DNA from: Ariolimax columbianus
Lineage: Eukaryota > Mollusca > Gastropoda > Stylommatophora > Arionidae
Assembly (NCBI GenBank): GCA_036924085.1
Contig: JAVGWX010000013.1
Coordinates: 43,780,675-43,844,674, forward strand
Length of the DNA: 64,000 nt
Reading direction: 5' to 3'
Position 1 is the first letter of the stretch. Each line of letters starts with the position of its first letter. The notes under the pieces were generated by a model, which was not told the origin of the DNA, searched no databases, and worked only from the letters and a program-made list of their open reading frames with translations. The position numbers and the translations under genes are program-made. Below, piece after piece: positions 41,161 through 52,300 of this stretch.

Positions 41161-41439
41161 GTGTGTCCCACTCGCTTCCGGCGCTTGGTTTTCCCTAATA
41201 ACGTCTAAACCAATCAATGTAATTAAATAACATTTTCCCGGGACATCCCTTGGTATGTAAGATACTGCGCTCATATTAAATGTTGCAAAGAGTGTTTTCG
41301 TGCTGTCTCGGCTATTTTCATCAATTTTACCATTTTTGTTACTCATAAGTATGCTCTAGCAGGTGTTATTATATTACCCTTTTCTGTAATACGATTTTGG
41401 TAATGTGAATTTTAATTGTAAATAAGTTTATCAGAGGGA
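41161..41439. other. No recognisable gene
   Basis: AT-rich spacer. Confidence 0.35.
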
Positions 41440-41600
41440 GAGGGGAAGGAAGACTAACGTCTGGTCAAGCAAAATATACTGATCATACATGTTAGTCAGG
41501 GTCAGGCAAAACATACTGGACATACATGTTAGTCAGGGTCAGGCAAAACATACTGGACATACATGTTAGTCAGGGTTAGGCAAAACATACTGGACAAGAA
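41440..41600. repeat. 37-bp minisatellite, four units, 5' to Rep-B
   Basis: Units built on ACATGTTAGTCAGGGTCAGG and CAAAACATACTGGACAT. The last unit runs into Rep-B. Confidence 0.9.
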
Positions 41601-41880
41601 CGTTACCTTGGCTTCCTCGAAGCCCTTCCTAGAAACGGGCTGTTTTCATGGCAGGGTGGCTAACAACGTGGGAGATCGATGTGATCCCCGTAGTAGTGAG
41701 CGACACGCAGATGAAGCCAAGCATAGCACATCCGCTTGGAGAACCCTGGTCCGTCTTCACCAGCACACTCGGGATGTGAGGAAAGCTACGACAACCCGTC
41801 ACTTAACCTCATTTTTAGGGCGCACAAAAGAGTGATCCTACTCAGTGCGGGCATTCAACAATAACAACACCAAAAACAAC
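41601..41880 (+). mobile_element. Rep-B, clearest copy
   Basis: Sequence order: GGCTTCCTCGAAGCCCTTCC, GATGTGATCCCCGTAGTAGT, CAGATGAAGCCAAGCATAGC, CACTCGGGATGTGAGGAAAG, GCGCACAAAAGAGTGATCC, GGGCATTCAACAA and a CAACAACAAC tail. No coding capacity. The consistent pairing with upstream 37-bp units suggests that the array is part of the element or a preferred neighbour. Confidence 0.8.
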
Positions 41881-41939
41881 AACAACTTTGAGAGGGAGAG
41901 ACACCACACTTCGATTTCCTCTCAGTTCTCCCTAAAAAC

Positions 41940-42350
41940 AATCAGTTTTCATAGCAGCCTGGCAAATGAGGTGGGGGATTAACCTGATACCCCGCAGTAC
42001 TGAGTCTCACGCTGATGAAGCAAAATATAACACAACAGCTTGGATGACTCCGGACCACCTACATCAGCACGCTCGGAATGTTTTTCTTCTTCTTCGTTGT
42101 CAGTCTCTCGCTAACTAGCCCTGAAAATGGCTTTGCAAGAAGCAGAATTTAGTTCAGAGAACGGTATGGATTGTGTCTTAGTTTACAGCTTGACTGCGAT
42201 ATGGGCACCTTTCGGTCCGACACATCCGACTTCAGCAGGAATCGGGATGTGAGGAAAGCAACTGCAACCCGCTATCTAACGTACTTTTCATGGCGCACAA
42301 AAGAGCAGACTTACTGATTGTGATCATTCAACATCTATCAATCAGAGGTA
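41940..42350 (+). mobile_element. Second Rep-B copy, interrupted by a SINE-A
   Basis: The left half ends at GCACGCTCGGAATG (42080). The right half resumes with TCGGGATGTGAGGAAAGC at 42242 and ends with GATCATTCAACA. Comparison with 41601-41880 shows that the two halves were contiguous. Confidence 0.85.
42081..42241 (-). mobile_element. SINE-A insertion (5' truncated) inside Rep-B
   Basis: The inserted segment is framed by TCGGAATG (42073-42080) and TCGGGATG (42242-42249), an 8-bp target duplication with one change. Minus-strand order: GCTGAAGTCGGATGTGTCGG, AAAGGTGCCCATATCGCAGT, AAGCTGTAAACTAAGACACA, then a 3' part and a GAAGAAGAAAAA tail. This fixes the 3' end of SINE-A and shows truncation just before the central domain. 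Confidence 0.85.
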
Positions 42351-42430
42351 GAGGGAGTGAAAGAGAGAGATAGAGGAGAGAGAGAGAGGAGAGAAAATGA
42401 GAGAGAGAGGAAGAGGGAAAGAACAGATTT
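42351..42430. repeat. (GA)n-rich microsatellite
   Basis: GAGAGA runs with interruptions. Confidence 0.8.
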
Positions 42431-42594
42431 AATTACATTCTTGATCAGTATTCAACAGACGCAGTGTTAGAGGGACAGACTGAGAAAAGAAGGCAATTTC
42501 AAGATAAATAATAGATGAATCGCTCAGACAATAAGTGAGGTGTAAACGTGTAAGCAGACGTGACAGGTTAATCATCTTGCTTACACCATCGACC

Positions 42595-42740
42595 TCTTCT
42601 TTTTCTTCTTCCTCTTTTTCTTCATCTCTTTTCTTCTTCTTCTCTTTCTTCTGCTTTTTCTTTTTCATCATTCGTTCTCAAATTCCAGCTGCCAAGCCCT
42701 GAAAAGGGTTTCGGAAGTCGCAGGATGTTGTCCAGGCCAT
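42595..42740 (-). mobile_element. SINE-A 3' end fragment
   Basis: On the minus strand it ends TTTGAGAACGAATGATGAAA plus an AAG-rich tail. The upstream part CCTTTTCAGGGCTTGGCAGC matches the 3' part of the other copies. Confidence 0.7.
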
Positions 42741-42849
42741 TTTGTTTTGAAAGATTGTTGCGAAGTCTAATGTAAGTTTTCAATTTTTATCGCAACAGTT
42801 TCTATTATCTATTGATGATTGAACTCTCTTCTCAGTCACAGGTGGTTTG

Positions 42850-43185
42850 GATCATTATACCAAAGCACAGGATTAGGATGCTGAGAAGTACATGAGCTGC
42901 AGCGGTCAACGAGTCAAAGATGACTGCTAGCGTCAGGGCCAGCGACCCAGGGCTGTTAAGAGCCTTCTACACCTCCACGCGGTGATCCTGGTTATAGACT
43001 GCAACAGGGTAGACTGGCTAAGGAAAAGGAATCGAAATGGGAAGGCAAACTCGGTACCCAAAAATGTCTGCTAAAGTCGGATGTGTCAGACCGAAAGGTC
43101 CAAATATCGCAGTCAATCTTTAAACTTTGACGCAACACATTCCGTTCTCCGGACAACATCCTGCTTCTAATGGCGTCTAACTGGC
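42850..43185 (+). mobile_element. SINE-A, head and central domain
   Basis: The plus strand shows TGAGCTGCAGCGGTCAACGA, GCTAGCGTCAGGGCCAGCGA (degenerate A and B boxes), CTCCACGCGGTGATCCTGG, GGGAAGGCAAACTCGGTACC, GTCGGATGTGTCAGACCG and AAAGGTCCAAATATCGCAGT. It lacks the tail. Confidence 0.75.
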
Positions 43186-43330
43186 TGCGGGTCTACTTAG
43201 CTCTAGCATTTGAGTCTATTAAGATGAACTCGCACATCGCTTAAATCACCCTCCACGAAACTGGTTGTATACATACTCTGTAAAGTCTTCTGAACTGGTA
43301 TAAAGACGTTAAGTTAGTTATGTTCAGTCT
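43186..43330 (+). pseudogene. CR1-like LINE 3' UTR
   Basis: Contains GAAACTGGTTGTATACATAC, GTAAAGTCTTCTGAACTGGT and ATAAAGACGTTAAGTTAG, the 3' UTR motif shared with 11060-11130, 43880-43960 and, inverted, 58680-58790. Confidence 0.7.
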
Positions 43331-43559
43331 GTTCTACAAGTCATTTTCTGTTTAACAAGAGAACAGAGACATTCCAATGAATAGAAAATTCACGATGGTC
43401 ATTTGATTTGCAAAACCTCATTACTTTTACTTTTGGTTCCGTTTAAAAACAAGGTTTAAACGATTGTTTTTAAATAATTCTTCTTTTAAGCCATCGTGTG
43501 AATTTCTTTGTCCACGAGGCCCCACTTGCCAAATTGTTCCCTCTCTGTTTGATATTAAC
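43331..43559. other. Unassigned
   Basis: AT-rich sequence between two CR1 remnants. Probably part of the second CR1, but too diverged to read. Confidence 0.35.
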
Positions 43560-43965
43560 AAATGGGATACAATTACAGAATACCACAGATCAACCATATC
43601 GTAGAGGAGATATTTACATTATGGACATGATACAAAGCAGATCGACAAAGCTATTGGTGAGATTCCAGAATTACAGTTATGAGGAAAGACTAAGAAAAAT
43701 AAGCCTACAGTGTCTTGATAAGAAGAAGATGAGGTGACTTTATTTTTTTTTCTTTTCAAAATACAACCGCCTACTAGAACAAAAAGGCAAAACAACAAAT
43801 TAACTAAATGAAGGGCCATATTATATATTAGGATATATTTTTTTAGTCAGATAGTAGTGAATGCTTGGAATACATTATACAGACTGTAGAGTCTTCTAAA
43901 TCGGTATAAAGACGTTTAGTTAAGTTAAGTTAGGTTAAGTTAAGTTAAGTCAACAATGACCAGGG
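43560..43965 (+). pseudogene. CR1-like LINE 3' end with AAGTT-type tail
   Basis: The plus strand reads 'DMIQSRSTKLLVRFQNYSYE' then E-R-L-R-K-I-S-L, the CR1 motif following the RT domain (Q-R-R-A-T-K-L...Y-E-E-R-L-x-x-L-x-L). It then has a N-A-W-N-like motif, the 3' UTR signature and a (TAAGT/TAAGTT)n tail at 43916-43950. Confidence 0.75.
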
Positions 43966-44224
43966 GAACGGGATGAAAAGACTGGTGCGACAGGAAAGTG
44001 ATCCTCGAAGTAAACAACTAATACGTGAACATGTCCAGGATATTGATAATGTCATTTATACCAATAATATGTGCTGCGTGATAGTATAGCCAGTGGCTTC
44101 TCTGCTGACGTGAGAGGGAGGGTCGTTGCTGGACGAAGCGGTGCATGTTAACAGCAACGTATAGTATCAGAATGAAGTTCGAGACAGTGACAAATTCTGA
44201 GATAGGTATCTGAGACTTCTTAAA
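43966..44224. other. No recognisable gene
   Basis: No motif identified. Confidence 0.35.
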
Positions 44225-44404
44225 TGGATGATGTAGTCGTCGCTGAGTTTCAATCCTTGCTTGTGAAGGCTCAGACGGAATGGCATGACCGGATATCCGA
44301 CACAGAAGCTTTGAACCATAGGGATCGTGTGTGGATCTACTGTTTTTGTCATGCTGGGGTTAGCAGGAATGAAAGAGTGGACATTCTTGTCTCATATACA
44401 ATCG
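44225..44404 (+). pseudogene. Retroelement RNase H C-terminal fragment
   Basis: The plus frame includes 'RVWIYCFCHAGVSRNERVDI', matching the RNase H motif W-x-x-x-x-H-A/C-G-x-x-G-N-E-R-A-D. The catalytic D is preserved in the last position, but A has become V. It belongs to a non-LTR element with RNase H. Confidence 0.6.
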
Positions 44405-44650
44405 TAGAGGTGGCATTGGCAATGGATGGTTTGTTGGTTAGTTATTGATCTAGCGGCCTATGGGCTCCTGCCCTTTGGCCCAATGCCATGTAGTGGTATC
44501 TGCAAGTGTTATTTAGTTGTTGTTTAGTTCCATTCAAAGTGTTCCATTTGTTTGGCCTCGGAGGAAGAAGCTCTTTCCTAACACTAGCAAGCCCGAGCAT
44601 TTAAAAAGATGATGTTTAACGGTTTCATACGGATGTGTGCAGCCGCCACT
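44405..44650 (-). pseudogene. LINE-C 3' end
   Basis: Matches the LINE tail at 57660-57930: TTTGGCCCAATGCCATGTAG, GGTATCTGCAAGTGTTAT, GATGATGTTTAACGG. On the minus strand the homologous region encodes an E-H-H-L-L-type knuckle and an L-E-L-H-N-R-S-like end. Confidence 0.6.
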
Positions 44651-44880
44651 TCAGCATCGTATGGGAATATCTCGCACAGGACCGGAAGGCATGGCGTAGA
44701 ACCACCATCAGAAGCATTGCTGGTGAGCGCCGGACCACCGAAGCACAGAGAAAACGCACTTTGTTTAAAGACAAAACAACTGACATTCACATGTCCAATT
44801 CTGACATTAAATGCTACGTATGTGGAAGGATTCTCCATGCCAGAATTGAACTATACAACCACCTCCAAACTCACTGGTGA
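44651..44880 (+). pseudogene. LINE C-terminus with zinc-finger motif
   Basis: The plus strand frame reads 'WEYLAQDRKAWRRTTIRSI', a basic middle, then 'DIKCYVCGRILHARIELYNH' and L-Q-T-H-W stop. W-x-x-L-A-x-D-R-x-x-W-R followed by C-x2-C...H-x3-H is the usual C-terminus of one LINE group in molluscs. It is a 3' fragment only. Confidence 0.7.
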
Positions 44881-45380
44881 GGTGCATCACAACATGTCTG
44901 ACAACTGTTGTCATCATCCCTTACGATGGACATCTATTATTATTATGACGGGAACGCAAGGAACTCTGTTTGGGGTGAATTAAGGGACAAGTACCTGAAT
45001 CTGTCATTCTGACCCACGTGTTGGAAGAAGAAGCTACAACACATATATTAGACCACACTGTTACTCACCTCCAAAGACGTGCCCTCTGGGCAACAGCAAC
45101 CTTTTTCTAGCTACTATTACAAAACAAAATTCTTGGAAACTCCTAGGTAAAATGACTGGACATTCTGTTCTTCTTAATACGTCACTGATCTGCAGTGAAT
45201 AGGCTCAACATCGGCAAGAGGACTGAAATCTAGGGGTAAGAAGCCATGACCAGATTCATCCGTATTCGTTCGCTTCCAAAAGTTATCTTGAAACGATACG
45301 GATTGACGTCAGCAGAGAGGCTGAATTGGAATCTCGTTAAGGCTATCTGATCCTAGGGTCAGTCTAAATTTTTAGAAGTT
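44881..45380. other. No recognisable gene
   Basis: No motif identified. Confidence 0.35.
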
Positions 45381-45446
45381 AGGGGATGTAATGGAGAATG
45401 ATGTAGAAAAAGTTAGGGGATGTAATGGAGAATGATGTAGAAAAAG
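45381..45446. repeat. Two-copy direct repeat of about 35 bp
   Basis: AGTTAGGGGATGTAATGGAG plus AATGATGTAGAAAAA occurs twice in tandem. Confidence 0.85.
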
Positions 45447-45539
45447 AAGGCGATAGGCCATGTGTTATTCTGTATACAACGTTATGGTTTCTGTTGTGTT
45501 CATTTGTTAAATGTAATTAGTGTTTCTCACATGTTTGAA

Positions 45540-45870
45540 TGTCAAATTTTTTCTTTTTCATCTTCTTCTTTTTCTTCTTCTACTTCTTCTTCTTTTGCTT
45601 TTGGTCTTCATTTCTTATTCTTTCCGTTTGTCCAATTCTTCTTCATCTTCATTCGTCTTTCGCTTCTTCTTTTTTTCAGATTTTAAAATCTTTTTATTCT
45701 TCTTCTATTTATTATTTTTCGGCTTCATCATTTTCTTCTTCTTTTTCTTCTTTCGCTTCTTCTTCGTCTGCTTTTTCTTTTTCCCTTTTCCTTGTTTTTC
45801 TTGTTTTACTTCTTTCTTTTTTTTCTCCATTCTTCTTCATCTCCTTCGTCGTTTTCTTAGAAAGCATAAT
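45540..45870. repeat. Pyrimidine-rich TTC tract
   Basis: Imperfect TTC/TTTTC repeats. The Phe/Ser-rich frames are artefacts. Confidence 0.9.
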
Positions 45871-46149
45871 TACTGAAATGTCTGAATCAAAAACTAATGT
45901 TAAAAAAAAACAACGGAATATTCCAGACACGCAAAGAAGCTTGTCCGTTAAGGTTACAAGAAAGACATGGAATGTAGAAAATAAACCAGATAACAAAGAC
46001 ACAGGTGGCTTTCAGAGTTGTGGTTAAATACGCATGCACAGGTTCTAACGGCTGTAAAAGTTGCAGCGATGAATAAGCTGACAGTAGCCTGTGACTTATA
46101 TATGGCAGCTTGTATATCAGGATCAGTGAATAAGTGTTGACGAAAACCT
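45871..46149. other. No recognisable gene
   Basis: No motif identified. Confidence 0.35.
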
Positions 46150-46435
46150 TATTCTGCTTCAAAGAGATGGCCCTGGACAAGAAACTCGATATCGAAGAGG
46201 GAAGGCAAACCAGGTCCAAAAAATACCGTGCTGAAACTGGATGTATCGGACTGAAAGGTACCAAAACCTGCAACTGTTCTATAAATAACGTAACAAAACG
46301 CCAATTCTTGAATGAGCGAAGAAGAAGAAAGAGAGGAAGAAGACGAGGATAAGGATGAATAAGAAGAAAAGGAAGAATAAGGGAAGAGGAGGAAGATGTA
46401 GAAGAAGACGAAGAAGAAGAAGAAGTACTACGAAA
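46150..46435 (+). mobile_element. SINE-A copy with GAA-rich end
   Basis: GGGAAGGCAAACCAGGTCCA, GTGCTGAAACTGGATGTATC, GGACTGAAAGGTACCAAAAC and a CTGTTCTATAAATAACGTAA region, then a GAAGAAGAA-rich stretch to 46435. Confidence 0.7.
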
Positions 46436-46737
46436 ATCACCCTCGGTGTAATCCTCGTATCCAGTAGTTTGTTCCAACTGCAGCTCTTACAAAAGATACG
46501 CGCTTTTATTCTCTTGATACTTAAGGGTTAAAGTCTGGATGTTAAATAATGTTGACGAACCCCGCGCTCTAATGCAGCTATAAAGGCCGTCTGTGACTGA
46601 GAAGAGAGTCCAGTCCCCAATTTAAAGTTCAAACCCCTGGCAACAAATTGAAAAATAACAGACAATTTTAGTTTTCCTGCACATCTCTCGGAAATCCTCT
46701 CTCGGCTTAGTAGCAGGAGATTGAGAACACATCTGTA
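46436..46737. other. No recognisable gene
   Basis: No motif identified. Confidence 0.35.
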
Positions 46738-46785
46738 GAAGAAGAAGAAGAAGAAGAAGAAGAAGAAGAAGAAGAAGAAGAAGAA
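46738..46785. repeat. (GAA)n microsatellite
   Basis: A pure GAA run of about 16 units. It could be a retroelement tail; GGAGATTGAGAACACATCTG just before it resembles the SINE-A end (GGAGATTGAGAACGAACGAT). Confidence 0.9.
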
Positions 46786-47039
46786 GGGGCAATCTTTCAT
46801 CTATAAATTATGCATGCAGGTCGCTTAACCTAGCAGGGTTTCTTACACTATTACATTTCACTTAGTGTCTCGGCTCCACATCTATTATTTATCTTTACAT
46901 TGCCTTCCCTTCACAGGCAATCCCTCTCATACGCTGGCTGTTGCTCTATTGACTATTTCTTGGATGGAGTTGCCTGGTATGTCTGTTATACACTGTCCAC
47001 GTTTCGCTGGTATACAAGCAGGGTGGTTAGCACTACAGA

Positions 47040-48130
47040 TGTAACCTTTTCTAGGGAAGACACATTTCTGTCAGCTGTCTTTAGCGAAGACACATTTTTT
47101 TGTTCACTTCCTCTAGCCAAGATACATTTATCTGTCCACTGTCTCTAAGTAAAACACATTTATCTGTCCACTGTCTCTAGCCAAGATACATTTATCTGTC
47201 CACTGTCTCTAACTAAAACACATTTATCTGTCCACTGTCTCTAGCCAAGATACATTTATCTGTCCACTGTCTCTAACTAAAACACATTTATCTGTCCACT
47301 GTCTCTAGCCAAGATACATTTATCTGTCCACTGTCTCTAGCCAAGATACATTTATCTGTCCACTGTCTCTAACTAAAACACATTTATCTGTCCCCTGTCT
47401 CTAACTAAAACACATTTATCTGTCCACTGTCTCTAGCCAAGATACATTTATCTGTCCACTGTCTCTAACTAAAACACATTTATCTGTCCACTGTCTCTAG
47501 CCAAGATACATTTATCTGTCCACTGTCTCTAGCCAAGATACATTTATCTGTCCACTGTCTCTAACTAAAACACATTTATCTGTCCCCTGTCTCTAACTAA
47601 AACACATTTATCTGTCCACTGTCTCTAGCAAAGATACATTTATCTGTCCACTGTCTCTAACTAACCCACATTTATCTGTCCACTGTCTCTAACAAAGACA
47701 CATTTATCTGTCCACTGTCTCTAACTAACCCACATTTATCTGTCCACTGTCTCTAACAAAGACATATTTATATTTCCACTGTCTTTAATGAAGATCCATT
47801 TTCAGTCCAAACTCTCGAAAGGAAGACACATTTATCTGTCTAATTCCTCTAGCCAAGATACATGTATCTGTCCACTGTCTCTAGCAAGACACATTTATCT
47901 GTCCATTGCCTCTAGCCAAGATACGTTTATCTGTCCACTGTCTCCAGCCAAGATACGTTTATCTGTCCACTGTCTCTAGCCAAGATACATTTATCTGTCC
48001 ACTGTCTCTAACAAAAACTCATTTTCTGTCCACTGTCTCTAACCAAGACACATTTATCTGTTCACTGTCTCTAGTCAAGACCCATTTTATGCCCACTGTC
48101 TCTAGAGGACACATTTTCTGTTTCCTATCT
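47040..48130. repeat. 32-bp minisatellite with alternating subtypes
   Basis: About 33 units sharing ACATTTATCTGTCCACTGTC. Two main subtypes differ after TCTA: ACTAAAAC and GCCAAGAT. Over 47150-47600 they tend to alternate, suggesting a 64-bp higher-order unit. The edges are diverged. Confidence 0.93.
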
Positions 48131-48612
48131 CAAGCTAAGACATATTGTATGACCGAAGGACAAGTGCCGACTTTGATCATATTGGCTCCTCTTATATCCC
48201 GAGCGTACTAAAGAAGGCGAGCATGGAAGCACAATTGTGTAGTGCACTGCTAGGCTTCTCAGCAGGGCTATCACTACGATGATCGCAGCTATGGTCCCCT
48301 CTTCGTTGACTATGCTGCTGTAACAAAACATCTGTCTAGGTATACAACGTGGTAAGGAGGTGAGGATCTTGATCAAAATGGAGTCCCTAACCCTGACGTC
48401 AGCGACTTGCACCTGGTCAAGCCGCAGTACAGAGTAATTGAACCGTTTTATTTGCAAGCCTAAGACAGGTCATTTATATCACCTGACAATTTAGAACAGG
48501 ACCTACCATTAATTTCATTGACTGGTTTATTCATTTATTCAGCCATGCATTCATTCAATCACTCATTTATGTATTCATTCATTTACGTATTCATTTATTC
48601 ATCTATTCAATT
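48131..48612. other. No recognisable gene
   Basis: Unassigned, ending in TCATTCATT/ATTCATTTA-rich sequence (48520-48605). Confidence 0.35.
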
Positions 48613-49025
48613 AGAGATTAGATACAAGTGGTAAATGAAGACAACATACAAGTAGTAAATGAAGACTAGATACAAGTGGTAAATGAAGACTGGATACAAG
48701 TGGTAAATGAAGACTGGATACAAGTGGTAAATGAAGACTGGATACAAGTGGTAAATGAAGACTAGATACAAGTGGTAAATGAAGACTGGATACAAGTGGT
48801 AAATGAAGACTAGATACAAGTGGTAAATGAAGACTGGATACAAGTGGTAAATGAAGACTGGATACAACTAGTAAATGAAGACTAGATACAATTAGTAAAT
48901 GAAGATTAGTTACAAGTGGTAAATGAAAACTAGATACAATTAGTAAATGAATATTAGATACAAGTGCTAAATGAAGACTGGATACAAGTGGTAAATGAAG
49001 ACTGGATACAAGTGGTTAATGACAT
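48613..49025. repeat. 24-bp minisatellite (GATACAAGTGGTAAATGAAG)
   Basis: About 17 units of 24 bp ending ACTG or ACTA, with TTAG and CTAG variants towards the right. Confidence 0.95.
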
Positions 49026-49390
49026 TGCCAAGTTCTACACCGCTACGAATTGCAAGATTCTAAAGTAAAACTCTCACTTAGGTGGGTTTATAATGGTAGT
49101 GGTAGGGGAGAGTGTATAGTACTACATTATGTTTATAATGGTAGTAGTAGGGGATAGTGTATAGTACTACATTATGTCAACAAAAGTCAGTAACAATAAA
49201 TCTTCTAAATGTATTGCGTCAGTTCTAATAGGGGTTTACTTCCCTCGACGGTAAAACCAAGTGAATTAAACATACATGCAAATGTAATTATTTAAAAAAA
49301 TATGTCTTCAGATGCAAAGCAAAGAAAAACATTTAAAGAAACTAGATAAAAGCTGGTCCTAAATTTTACAGACGGTCATGGACGCAGATC
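49026..49390. other. No gene; short direct repeat
   Basis: TTTATAATGGTAGT(G/A)GTAGGGG and the following TAGTGTATAGTACTACATTA occur twice (49089-49180). Nothing else is recognised. Confidence 0.4.
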
Positions 49391-52300
49391 TGAATCCTTT
49401 TGATTCTTCTTCTTCTTCTTCATCGTACTCAGTCAGACATCAACCTTTATTTTTTCGAAAAAAGCAGCGGTCATCCTGAGGCTGTCGACACTGCCATAGA
49501 GCTTGTCTTGTGTTGGCATAGGTGATGGCCACATCTGCTTTCTCTGGTCCTCGTATGTCGGGCAATTTTGCAGCAGATGTTTAGCGGTCATTTTCCCGGT
49601 GCCGCACGTGCATTCGTCAGTGCAACTTATCTTCAATTTGTTGAATAGGTGGTACCTCAGTCTGTTGTGGCCAGTGCGAAGTCTAAAGACCACGACCTGC
49701 TCTCTTCTGTTCAACTGGTAATAGGCATCGTTTTTTGTGTAGCCAGTATGTTCTGTTTCCCATTTGGTCATGTATCTAGCTCTAATAAGCCTTTTTGACT
49801 CTTCGTATGTCACACTAGTATCTGGCTGTGGTAGTCTTGCACCTTCTTTTGCCAGTCTGTCTGCCTCCTCGTTGCCTTGGATGTTACAGTGGGATGGAAC
49901 CCACTGCACCGCTACCCTTTTTGGTGCGGACTGCTGGCATAGTTGACAGAGTACTGCTCTTAACTCATTAAGTTAAGTATTTTTCTGGCTTTTTAGTGCT
50001 GTGACTACAGCCAGGGCATCTGTAAGCAGGACTATATGGCTTTTATTACTCTTGCTTGTCACCATTTCTTCTACTGCAGCCCTCAGTGCCTCAGCTTCTG
50101 CTCTGAAATTGCTTGAGTATTTTCCAGTTGCCACTGACCGTGTTACTTTTCTACCATTTGGTAGGCACAAAAATACCCCTGCCCCTCCATTCTGTGTTTT
50201 GTTTGTTACAGAACCGTCGGTGTATGCATGGGTCCAGTCTATGCTTGGATAGTTTTTCGTTATGTACCTCAGGGTTGTATCTCTTCTTACTTTTTCAGTC
50301 TGCCTGTTTTTGTTTCCAATACCTGGTATGTTTTCTACCACCTCTGGAAGTATATGCTGCCTCCAGATAGGTTTTCGTACAGTAGTGATGAGCTTTGGTG
50401 TTGTTAATGCGTTCATAGGGTCTTCGCTCATCTTTGCTTTGGCTATTTCTGCAAAGTTTCTCCGCTTTAGTTTCCCATTTCCGAAATTGTTTAGTCTCTG
50501 GTGCATTGGATGGTCAGTCAGTCTTCTGAGTTTCTCTGCTTGCTGCTGGGCTCTGCAGTCTCTTATGTCAGTCATGGATTGCAGTTTTGTAATATTTTCA
50601 AGTTCTACAATTGGCGTTGACTTCATGCCTCCTGTTATAACTCTCATGGTTTGGTTTTGGAGTTTGCTAACTTTATCGAAGTTCGCCTTTGCTGCTGTTG
50701 TCCATGCCGCAATGTCATACTCGAGAACTGGTCTCACTCTTCTAGTGTACAGTTTCTTTAGTGTACTTTCGTCTGCTCCCTAGCTTGTACCAGCAAGTTT
50801 CCTCATGATTGCCATTCTTTCTCTGGCTCTCATTCGGTTTCTCTCGATCTGACTTTTCCATGTCATGCGCCGATCAAATGTGACTCCCAGGTAGTTTGGG
50901 TTGTCATTTGGCTGCAGGTATTTGCCGTTAAGACTTAATTTGGTGTTTTGGGGTTTGTTTGATAGCGAGAATATCGTACATGTCGTTTTTTCCTCGTTTA
51001 TTTTGACCAGCCATGAGTTCGCCCACTCTTCCAGGGATGTTAGGGCCTGCTGCATCCGATTTCTTGCTATGATGAGATTCTTTTCAGAGGTCCACATAGC
51101 CAGATCGTCTGCAAACATTGAGCTGTGGACTCTTCTTGGTATATTCTCTGTTATGTTATTTATATATACTAGGAAGAGTATGGGTGACAGTACTTCCCCT
51201 TGGGGTACTCCCTGCTCAAGTGTCACCTTTTTGCTCATCTGCCCTTGTACTTGAACTCTGGCTGTTCTGTTTTTGAGGTAGTGACTGATCCATTTTGATC
51301 CAAACTTCACTTCTTCTTATCTTGACTCTAAGTCCCTCTTTCCAGACTTTGTCAAATGCCTTTTCTAGGTCCACCCAAACCGCTACTGTGTGTTTTTGTT
51401 CCTGGTAAGCATCGTCTATTTCCTGGGCTATGAGGATAACCTGATCCTTAGTGGATCTGTGCTGTCTAAAGCCTGCTTGCTGTGGAATTAGTATGTGTTT
51501 TTCTTCCAGATGCCACATCAGTCTGGTGTTTATCATACGTTCCATCAGTTTGCCTACGCAGCTCAGTAGGCTGATAGGCCTGTATCCATTTGGATCTGTT
51601 TTGTCTTTTCCTTTCTTTGGTACTGGTACAAGTACTGCGTCTTTCCATGCCTGGGGTACAATACCCCTTTTCCAGCTTTGGTTCAGGATTGATAGTAGTT
51701 TCCTCTTTGCTGTTTGGCCCAGCCTCATCAGCATTTCGTTTGTTATCCCGTCTTTTCCGGGAGATTTCCTTTTCTTTAACGTTCTCTTGGCCTCTTCCGT
51801 TTCATTTATTGTTAGTTTTGCCATCATATGCTCTTCTGGTGCCATATTGATGTTGTCGTGCCCCTTTTGCTCTTCACTAATGTCTGTATGCCTATCTGTA
51901 GGGACAACAATGTGGTTTGCTCTGGCATAATGTTCAACAAAAGCGTTTGCAGCTTTTTATCCAGTGAGCATGTTGTCGCCCTGCTTGATTGTAATTTGTT
52001 TGTTTGATGGAGTTTCGTCATTCATGGCTCTGACTAACTTCCATAGTTTGTTCCCTTCTTTGTCTAAATTGAGGCTTTCTGTTTTGTTTTTCTAGCTTTC
52101 TCTTGCTGTTTGGTTTAGAGTGTATTTGTATTTCGCCGTGGTGGCTTTGAGGGCGATATTTGCCTCCATAGATTGTTCTCGCTCTGCCATGTTCCTAGTA
52201 TTTGTGACTGCGTCTTCCGCTTTCTGCAAAATCATCATTCCAATAGGGCTTATAATTTTTCCTTGCCCCTCTTGGGATGGTTTCAGTGGCAGCTTGCATT

